Source of the DNA: Treponema sp.
GTDB lineage: Bacteria > Spirochaetota > Spirochaetia > Treponematales > Treponemataceae
Reading direction: 5' to 3'
NCBI GenBank assembly: GCA_024400915.1
Contig: JAKSLX010000019.1
Coordinates: 1 to 57,159 of the forward strand
DNA length: 57,159 bases
In this document: one piece after another, positions 51,496-57,159 of the stretch
How positions within the stretch are numbered: the first letter of the stretch is position 1
Layout: each line of letters begins with the position of its first letter
The notes under the pieces: model-generated
The model's database searches: none
The model's input: the letters and a program-made list of their open reading frames with translations, nothing else
Told to the model about the DNA's origin: nothing
Translations under genes and position numbers: made by a program

Positions 51496-53289
51496 ATGGC
51501 ATGCGACAAACCACAGATCGACAAAGACGGAAAAGGCATCCTTTTTTACGGTGATGCAAAAGTTAACTTTGTTAAGGATATTGAAGGACAGCCTAACGTT
51601 TTCCTTATGGAAGTACAGGCAGAACTTGAAAGGGACACACAGGTCAGCCCTGAGCCAGGACAGTTCTACATGATAAAAGGTAGCCGCAGCAACGTTACTT
51701 TCGGACGTCCAATCAGTGTTTACCACTCGGAACGCAGCGGAAAGACACTTAAGGTTCAGTTCATGATCCTGGAAAAAGGAGAAGGAACAAAGGAGATGAG
51801 AAAGCTTCTTCCAGGCGACAGGCTTTCCATGAATGGCCCTTTAGGAAATACATTTGGCGAATTTAATAAAGAAACTAACGGTCGTATGGCTATTATCGGC
51901 GGTGGTATCGGAGTTGCCCCTGTTGCAAACTTTGCCTCTAGCCTTCCAAACGGTAGTTATGATTTCTATGCCAGCTTCAAGAGCGGTTCGTACGGTCTTG
52001 AATTCGTTAATGCACAAAACCTTATAATTACTACAGATGACGGTTCTCAGGGCATACATGGAATGCTCAGTGCAGCCTTTACAAAGGAAACAATCCAAAC
52101 TAACGGTTATAAGTCAGTATTTGCCTGCGGTCCAACCCCTATGCTCGCCTACATTCAGTCAGTGTGTCAGGACGCAGGTATCAAATGCTTTCTTAGCCTT
52201 GAAAAGAGGATGCTTTGCGGTGTAGGTGCCTGCCTTGGATGTACCATCAGCACAAAGGACGGAAACCGCCGCGTATGCAAGGACGGTCCAATATTTGATG
52301 GTGCCATCCTTGAATTTGCAAAGCCTAACGGTACAAGAAGACAGCCTCTTGCTGCTGGAGAAAAGGCAGATCTTTCCGTTACAATTTCAGGCGTTAAGTT
52401 CAAAAATCCTGTAATTGCTGCTAGCGGAACTTTTGGCTTTGGTCAGAACTACCGTGGCTTCTTTGATGTAGAGCGTCTTGGCGGTGTTTCCAGCAAGGGA
52501 CTTACCCTTGAACCAAAACCAGGAAACAATGGCGAAAGAATCATTGAAATTACAGGCGGGGACATCAACTCCATCGGCCTTGAAAACCCTGGCGTTCCGC
52601 ACTTCATCGAACATGAACTAAAGGAAATGCTTGCCCTCGACACCGTTACCATGGCAAACCTTGCCGGACACAGCCTTGAAAGCTATGTAAAGGGAGCAGA
52701 ACTTTTGGACAAGACAGACGTACCAATGATAGAACTCAACATCAGCTGTCCAAATGTCAAGGCAGGAGGTATGGCATGGGGAATGGATCCGTCATGTGCT
52801 GCAGAATGTGTGGGTGCCGTCCGAAAGGCTACAAAGAAACCTCTCGTTGTAAAGCTTTCACCAAATGCACCTGACCTTGTTGCAGTTGCCCTTGCCTGTA
52901 TAAAAGCCGGTGCCGATGCATTGAGCCTGATCAATACAATCCAGGCTGTAGCAATCGACATTGAAAAAGGCCGTCCATACTTTGACAACATCAAGGCTGG
53001 AATGTGCGGACCTGCAGTAAAGCCTATAGCATTGAGGATGGTTTATGATGTCTGTGGAGCAATCAAGAAGCTTCCTGAAAACGAACAGGTACCAGTAATC
53101 GGACTAGGCGGAATTTCAAAATGGCAGGATGCCGTAGAATTCATCATGGCTGGTGCAAGTGCCATCCAGGTTGGAAGCGCAACCTTCGCAAATCCTAATG
53201 CAATGGTAGAAATCATCAAAGGACTCGAAGCCTTCATGACAAGCCACGGCTACAAATCAATTGAAGATTTCAAGGGAATCGCATTGTAA
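51496..53289 (+). CDS. PyrK-PyrD fusion: dihydroorotate dehydrogenase B in one chain
   Basis: A 597-residue fusion for pyrimidine synthesis. Residues 1 to about 285 are PyrK, the FAD and 2Fe-2S electron-transfer subunit, with GGGIGVAP and cysteines C241, C246, C249 and C261 (CX4CX2CX11C). From about 295 on is the FMN barrel PyrD of class 1B, with SGVKFKNPVIAASGTFGFG, NISCPNVKAGG (catalytic C418) and GLGGISKWQDAVEFIMAGASAIQVG. In most bacteria these are two genes. All key residues of both are present. GAGGT precedes the ATG. It should pass electrons from dihydroorotate to NAD. Confidence 0.95.
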   Translation: MACDKPQIDKDGKGILFYGDAKVNFVKDIEGQPNVFLMEVQAELERDTQVSPEPGQFYMIKGSRSNVTFGRPISVYHSERSGKTLKVQFMILEKGEGTKEMRKLLPGDRLSMNGPLGNTFGEFNKETNGRMAIIGGGIGVAPVANFASSLPNGSYDFYASFKSGSYGLEFVNAQNLIITTDDGSQGIHGMLSAAFTKETIQTNGYKSVFACGPTPMLAYIQSVCQDAGIKCFLSLEKRMLCGVGACLGCTISTKDGNRRVCKDGPIFDGAILEFAKPNGTRRQPLAAGEKADLSVTISGVKFKNPVIAASGTFGFGQNYRGFFDVERLGGVSSKGLTLEPKPGNNGERIIEITGGDINSIGLENPGVPHFIEHELKEMLALDTVTMANLAGHSLESYVKGAELLDKTDVPMIELNISCPNVKAGGMAWGMDPSCAAECVGAVRKATKKPLVVKLSPNAPDLVAVALACIKAGADALSLINTIQAVAIDIEKGRPYFDNIKAGMCGPAVKPIALRMVYDVCGAIKKLPENEQVPVIGLGGISKWQDAVEFIMAGASAIQVGSATFANPNAMVEIIKGLEAFMTSHGYKSIEDFKGIAL

Positions 53290-53293
53290 TTGC

Positions 53294-53435
53294 AAAAAAA
53301 AATCGGCCGCAACTGCGACCGAATCACATCTTTGCAACCCCGAGAGAATTGATGCTTTTGCCCTGCAAAACAGACGCGGACGCGGCTGAGTCAATTCTCT
53401 TGAGGAGCTAAAACTGGAACAGTTTTAACTCCTCC
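53294..53435 (-). terminator. Terminator and two hairpins after the two-helix membrane protein gene
   Basis: On the minus strand three hairpins follow in order. The first overlaps the stop codon (53402-53435, arms of 14 with one mismatch). The second is GAGAATTGA/TCAATTCTC (53343-53400). The last is TCGG.CGC/GCG.CCGA (53303-53322) followed by nine T. The last is the terminator; the first two may protect the 3' end. Confidence 0.7.
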
Positions 53436-53784
53436 ATTTCTCCTCTTCTTCCTCTTCCTTTACAGAATCCGGAAGGACAGTTTTCTTAGGCTCTGCCTTT
53501 GCAGTATTCTTGTTTCTTGGAGCACTTCTTCCAAAGCGTTCATCAAACTTGTATTTCTTTACAACCTTCATTGAAATCTTTGAATAGGTAACGAAAGAAA
53601 TCAAAAGCCCAATAACAAAAAAGACCGTAAGGGCTGTTCCAAAATATTTTGGATCCGGATGAAACAAAAATTTCATTGCGTACAATGAACCAACAACAAC
53701 AACGGCACAAACCACCAGGGTATAGATGATGTTGATGATGCTGGAAATCAGCATGTAAAGAATTGCAAAAGTTCCTCTATTCAT
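53425..53784 (-). CDS. Small two-helix membrane protein
   Basis: A 119-residue protein. It has two hydrophobic segments (about 5-30 and 45-70), then a basic stretch and an acidic C-terminal tail (EEEEEEK). I do not recognise a family. AAGGAAGG five bases before the ATG at 53784 fixes the start; the frame continues 13 codons upstream inside lspA. It overlaps lspA by eight bases and is translationally coupled to it. Confidence 0.75.
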   Translation of the reverse strand: MNRGTFAILYMLISSIINIIYTLVVCAVVVVGSLYAMKFLFHPDPKYFGTALTVFFVIGLLISFVTYSKISMKVVKKYKFDERFGRSAPRNKNTAKAEPKKTVLPDSVKEEEEEEKWRS

Positions 53785-54340
53785 TTTTTCCTTCCTTTTT
53801 TTTTGCAGCTTTTTTTGAATCACGATAAATCTGAATCAGGAATGTAATCACAAAAATTACTCCGCATACGATTACGGCACTGTCAGCCACATTGAAAGTT
53901 GGCCAGCGTTCCATTCCGAATATTCCCCAGAAATAACAGTCGATGAAATCAACAACTCCTTCAGGCCTGAAGAACCTGTCGATGAGGTTTCCGATTCCTC
54001 CGCCAAGGATTCCGCAGATACACCAGCGCTGTGTCTTTGTAAATTCATTGTTGCGGAAATAGATTACATAAACCGCAATGATTATCAAAAGGGGCATGAT
54101 TGCAAAAAGAATTCCGCGGGCATTCTGTGAAAGGGAATGACCCATGCTGAATGCAATTGCATTGTTCCTTACATGGATAAGGCGAATATATTTTCCAAGG
54201 ATTTCAATCACTGCATCATCGGCCCATACTGTAAGGCGAGGGATATGCTTTACGACAAGAACCTTTGTTATCTGGTCAAGGAGGACTACCACCACTGACA
54301 GAATCAAAGGCAGAACTTTATTCTTTATATTTTCTTTCAT
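53777..54340 (-). CDS. lspA: Signal peptidase II (lipoprotein signal peptidase)
   Basis: A 187-residue inner-membrane aspartic protease that cleaves prolipoproteins before the modified Cys. It has four hydrophobic helices. The catalytic Asp residues lie in GGIGNLIDRFFRPEGVVDFID and FNVADSAVIVCG. The C-terminus is Lys-rich and longer than in E. coli. The start is set by TATACT six bases before ATG 54340; there is no ribosome site. Its lipoprotein substrates include two in this window. Confidence 0.95.
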   Translation of the reverse strand: MKENIKNKVLPLILSVVVVLLDQITKVLVVKHIPRLTVWADDAVIEILGKYIRLIHVRNNAIAFSMGHSLSQNARGILFAIMPLLIIIAVYVIYFRNNEFTKTQRWCICGILGGGIGNLIDRFFRPEGVVDFIDCYFWGIFGMERWPTFNVADSAVIVCGVIFVITFLIQIYRDSKKAAKKKEGKNE

Positions 54341-54346
54341 GTTTAC

Positions 54347-54352
54347 AGTATA
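54347..54352 (-). promoter_or_regulatory. Leaderless-type -10 box for lspA
   Basis: TATACT on the minus strand ends six bases before ATG 54340. The divergent phosphodiesterase gene has the same arrangement within 46 bases. Confidence 0.55.
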
Positions 54353-54374
54353 GCATAAAAGCAAGGTATTTCAC

Positions 54375-54380
54375 TATACT
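54375..54380 (+). promoter_or_regulatory. Leaderless-type -10 box for phosphodiesterase
   Basis: TATACT ends six bases before ATG 54387. No Shine-Dalgarno sequence. Confidence 0.55.
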
Positions 54381-54386
54381 ATCTGC

Positions 54387-54938
54387 ATGAAATGGATTAT
54401 CGCATCAGACCTTCACGGTTCAGCTTACTACTGCAAAAAACTCCTTGAAAAAATTCAGGAAGAAAAAGCCGACAGAGTTCTTTTGCTTGGCGACCTTCTG
54501 TACCACGGACCCCGCAATGACCTGCCAAAAGAATACAACCCAAAGGAAGTTCTTTCCATGCTTAACGGCATTGCAGAAAAGCTTGTATGCGTAAGGGGAA
54601 ACTGCGACGGCGAAGTCGACCAGATGGTCCTTGATTTTCCAATGATGGCAGACTATGCGGTTCTTGATTTTGGCGGCAAGGCAATCTATGCAACCCACGG
54701 CCACATTTACAACGACAAAAACCCACTTAAGTTTGCCAAAGGCAGCATACTCCTCTGCGGACACTTCCATGTTCCATGCGTAAAGGAACTAGATGGATTC
54801 ACCTACATCAACGATGGAAGCCTTTCATTACCAAAGGAAAACAGCTGGCACAGCTACATGACCTTTGACGGCACAACCTTCAGCTGGTACGACATTGAAA
54901 GCGGCGAAAAAAAGATGGAATGTAATATAGGTCACTGA
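54387..54938 (+). CDS. YfcE-like metallophosphodiesterase
   Basis: A 183-residue calcineurin-like phosphoesterase of the YfcE/MJ0936 group. The metal ligands appear in order: DLHGS, LGDLLYHGPRND, VRGNCDG, THGH and CGHFHVP. It probably cleaves phosphodiesters in the cytosol; the natural substrate is uncertain. It is transcribed divergently from lspA. Confidence 0.93.
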   Translation: MKWIIASDLHGSAYYCKKLLEKIQEEKADRVLLLGDLLYHGPRNDLPKEYNPKEVLSMLNGIAEKLVCVRGNCDGEVDQMVLDFPMMADYAVLDFGGKAIYATHGHIYNDKNPLKFAKGSILLCGHFHVPCVKELDGFTYINDGSLSLPKENSWHSYMTFDGTTFSWYDIESGEKKMECNIGH

Positions 54939-55027
54939 CAAAAAAAATTCAAAAATCAACTTTTTCACAAATTTCAGTCTAAACACAACAACTAAAGCAT
55001 AATGCTCTGGGAAAAAGCAAAAGAAAA

Positions 55028-55423
55028 TCAGTTAAGCACAAAAATATAAAACAACCAGAAGATTGCAAGAACTGTCGCTGGAACTGCAACTACAATTACA
55101 CCCCCACCGGCAGCCTCTGCAATATAATCAAAAAAGCCGATAGCTTTAAAAAGAAGATGCACTGAGGTTGCCATAAACATTACATGCAATGGTCGCAAGC
55201 CTAGATAAACTCTTGCAAAAAAAATCGCTGATGACAAGGAAATTGGATAAAACAGAACGCCAACCAGAATCCCCTTCAGCCCTATTTCTCTATAAATTCC
55301 CACAGTTGAATGATAAAATCCCAGAAAGAAATTTTCTTTGAGGCATATCATCATGCCAACTGTCAATGAGAGAAAAATCATAGCGACAACTAAAATCATA
55401 GAAATTACATATTTCTTAAACAT
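55028..55423 (-). CDS. Small four-helix membrane protein
   Basis: A 131-residue protein with four hydrophobic helices, a Gly-rich turn (AEAAGGGVIVVAVPA) and no recognised motif. GGAGGTGAGCT before the ATG is a strong ribosome site. Its start overlaps the stop of the acidic LRR gene by eight bases, so the two are coupled, and it may anchor or accompany that protein at the membrane. Confidence 0.8.
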   Translation of the reverse strand: MFKKYVISMILVVAMIFLSLTVGMMICLKENFFLGFYHSTVGIYREIGLKGILVGVLFYPISLSSAIFFARVYLGLRPLHVMFMATSVHLLFKAIGFFDYIAEAAGGGVIVVAVPATVLAIFWLFYIFVLN

Positions 55424-56585
55424 AGCTCACCTCCATATCGCCCGTTCCGTCCCCACTGTGATCCATAGCATCCCATTCACCTTCAGTTCCGCCGTAAACA
55501 ATTTCTACCGTTTTGCAGCCTTTAAAAAGATTTTTCCCAAGCCGCCTGATGCCTTTGGGAATGAACACTTTTTTAAGCCCTGTACAATTTGAAAATGCAC
55601 CGCTGCAGATCTGTGTGACGCCTTCACCCAATCTGATTTCCGTGATTTTCTTGCAGTCGCTGAATGCATGGTCCATGATTTTTTTAACATAATCGGGAAC
55701 TACGACAACTCCAGTTGCACCAGTCACACACATGACAACAGTGTTTCCGTCGATGCACATCCATTTTTTTGAAGGATGGGAATGTTTAAGCGTTCCAAGT
55801 TCGCCGTCGTTGCAGATGATTTTTCTTCTTGCAAGAGGACCGACTTTTCCATCTGATGCAAGTTCTTTCCATTGCTCCACAGTTCCGTTGTAATAGATCA
55901 TAAGCTCCTGGCAAGTAGCAAGAAAGGTTCCAACTTTTTCAATTGTTGAAGGCAGCTGAATTGAAGAAATAAATATGGAAAACAATCTGTCCGGGATTTC
56001 TGTAATACCTTCAGGAAGAATTGGATTTTCCAAGGCACGGCAGTCGCAAAAAACATACAGGCCAAATTCTATTGAATCAGTACGCTCTTCAAAGACAACA
56101 TCTTTTAGTTTCTTACAATCTGCAAAAGCCCCTTCCCCAATCTTTTTTACAGATGCAGGAATATTGATTTTTTCAAGGTTTGTGCATCGATGAAAGGCAT
56201 ACTTACTGATGATTTTAACAGTGTTTGGAAGCACAACCTCTGTCATCAAATTGTTGAAGGCGGTGGAAATTCTTGTGACTCCAGATGGAATTACAACGCG
56301 GCCTGAAACAGAAGGATCAATCCAGGTAAGGACATTTTTTTTAATTTCAAAAATGTCTGAACCTTCGACAGTAGCATCATCCTCGTCTTCTTCATCCTGG
56401 AATTCTGATTCTTCCTCATCGTCAGTGCCATCAAGAACTTCATCATCTTCATATTCTTCATCTTCCAGAAATTCTTCGTTATCAAATTCTTCTTCATCAG
56501 ATTCTTCGTCTTCAAGACATTCTTCGCTATCGAATTCCTCATCACTAAGAAATTCTTCATCGTCAGATTCTACATATTCACTCAT
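55416..56585 (-). CDS. LRR protein with extreme acidic N-terminal repeat
   Basis: A 389-residue protein without signal peptide. Residues 1 to about 80 are nearly all Glu, Asp, Ser and a few Phe/Leu in degenerate units of the form EEFxxEEFLEDEE. A short linker leads to BspA-type LRR_5 units (VRISTAFNNLMTEVVLPNTVKIISKYAFHRCTNLEKINIP and so on), with a break near 215-275. AGGAGG supports the start. The acidic tract may bind calcium or basic proteins, or keep the protein soluble. It is coupled to a membrane protein gene downstream. Confidence 0.88.
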   Translation of the reverse strand: MSEYVESDDEEFLSDEEFDSEECLEDEESDEEEFDNEEFLEDEEYEDDEVLDGTDDEEESEFQDEEDEDDATVEGSDIFEIKKNVLTWIDPSVSGRVVIPSGVTRISTAFNNLMTEVVLPNTVKIISKYAFHRCTNLEKINIPASVKKIGEGAFADCKKLKDVVFEERTDSIEFGLYVFCDCRALENPILPEGITEIPDRLFSIFISSIQLPSTIEKVGTFLATCQELMIYYNGTVEQWKELASDGKVGPLARRKIICNDGELGTLKHSHPSKKWMCIDGNTVVMCVTGATGVVVVPDYVKKIMDHAFSDCKKITEIRLGEGVTQICSGAFSNCTGLKKVFIPKGIRRLGKNLFKGCKTVEIVYGGTEGEWDAMDHSGDGTGDMEVSYV

Positions 56586-56781
56586 TTTGATTCCTCCTGT
56601 GTTCTGTGAATAATATAGTCCCCTGACATAAAAAGTTTCGAAGAAAATAAAGAAAATTTGACAGCAGACTATATTTTTGACTACAAAAAACTAGGTTTTA
56701 TATGATATGAATAAAATCCAATGTGAGAGTCAGGAACAGATTTTGAGTTTTCTTTCGGACAGCATGCAGAAACTTAGCTAT

Positions 56782-56967
56782 TTAAAGAGAACCATTTAAA
56801 TTTTCAATCTGCTCTTTTATTGCATCCTTGCTTATAATGCTTTCTCCCAGCAACTCACTTCCAGAAACAGCCAGATGTTTTCTTATTTCCAGCAAAATTT
56901 TCTCAAAGCTTCTGATAAACAAATTCTTCACTTTTTCTAGTTTGAAATTTTCGTTTCCAATTGTTAT
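56782..56967 (-). pseudogene. Possible 3' remnant of a gene
   Basis: Sixty-one codons without an ATG, bounded by an in-frame stop upstream, encode a natural-looking helical peptide (NFKLEKVKNLFIRSFEK, then IRKHLAVSGSELLGES) that ends in a stop. It could be the C-terminal end of a truncated gene next to a repeat. It is too short to name a family and may be chance. Confidence 0.3.
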
Positions 56968-57005
56968 TTATTTCGCTATGTCCGTAGAAAGTGTTGCTGC
57001 GCCGA

Positions 57006-57064
57006 TTGAGCCTGTCGAAATCAAGCAATAACCACAAAATATGTGGTAGTTTCGAGAGCCTCAA
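57006..57064. repeat. Inverted repeat TTGAGCCTGTCGAAA, second copy
   Basis: TTGAGCCTGTCGAAA at 57006-57020 and its near inverse TTTCGAGAGCCTCAA at 57050-57064. The 29 bases between include an ACCACA/TGTGGT pair. The left arm is identical to the one inside the terminator at 26.6 kb, so this is a dispersed repeat in the genome. Confidence 0.7.
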
Positions 57065-57159
57065 CCACCACATATCCTATAGCAATACAATTTCCGGACA
57101 CAGCCATTTATTTTTTTGGACATTTCTTCATAATTATTATGAGCATCCTCTGGCGTAAT

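Larger units (their letters stand above)
56586..57159. other. Right flank, mostly non-coding
   Basis: I see no intact gene. The flank holds a frame on the minus strand that looks like a gene remnant (56782-56967) and a TTGAGCCTGTCGAAA inverted repeat (57006-57064). The promoter of the acidic LRR gene must lie just right of 56600. Nothing can be said about what continues beyond the window. Confidence 0.5.

Noticed and set aside
56209..56613. 134-codon Ser-rich frame on the plus strand
   Set aside because: It is the mirror of the acidic repeat of the LRR gene: reversed Glu and Asp codons read as Ser and similar residues.
1..57159. CRISPR array
   Set aside because: No regularly spaced direct repeats and no cas genes. 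The palindromes in the left part are kilobases apart.
1..57159. Prophage or insertion sequence
   Set aside because: No transposase, integrase, capsid or tail genes are visible; the repeats are short and non-coding.

Overview
This AT-leaning window looks like chromosome from a host-associated spirochete of the Treponema group, probably a gut or rumen species. Reasons: several BspA-type leucine-rich-repeat proteins, a Treponema-style outer-membrane barrel protein, lipoproteins with spirochete-like lipoboxes, a secreted GH5 glycoside hydrolase, and genes interleaved on both strands in short operons. The genus call is inference from protein style. There is no rRNA operon, phage, transposase or CRISPR array.

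Left part (1-7.5 kb) is accessory DNA. Small unrelated genes are separated by long non-coding spacers. The genes are an orphan acidic protein with a small radical SAM enzyme, an RlaP-like nucleotidyltransferase, a DUF4160 pair, a 555-residue orphan and an HTH-tailed acidic protein. The spacers repeatedly carry a palindrome with arms ATTCAAC and GTTGAAT around a 5-base centre. Two spacers share a 58-base module ending in that palindrome. The arms match the core-site form RYYYAAC/GTTRRRY of integron recombination sites, so a gene-cassette-like array is a working hypothesis; no integrase is in view. A tRNA-like gene with an abnormal anticodon loop sits directly before the 555-residue gene.

Middle part (7.5-33 kb): an ArfB plus three-acetyltransferase operon, tRNA-Gln(UUG), an AAE-family transporter, a PLP decarboxylase, more acetyltransferases, then nnr-lrgA-lrgB (metabolite repair plus holin-like pair). 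Next come a cupin-nitroreductase fusion and a Crp/Fnr regulator with two near-identical palindromic operators. Further on are NhaC and ArsB/NhaD antiporters, proB and proC flanking two exported proteins, and a cobalamin-type radical SAM protein.

Right part (32-57 kb) is mostly housekeeping: rsmE with a dicarboxylate symporter, GH5, M15 peptidase, DUF1846 protein, metQ separated from metNI by a diguanylate cyclase, an RluA synthase, an outer-membrane protein, a UPF0210/DUF711 protein, a SPOR protein, a single-chain PyrK-PyrD fusion, lspA, a YfcE-like phosphodiesterase and an LRR protein with a very acidic N-terminus.

One feature runs across the whole window. About a dozen genes have no Shine-Dalgarno sequence, and their -10 box ends 6-7 bases before the ATG, which predicts leaderless mRNAs. 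Other genes have normal AGGAG-type sites.
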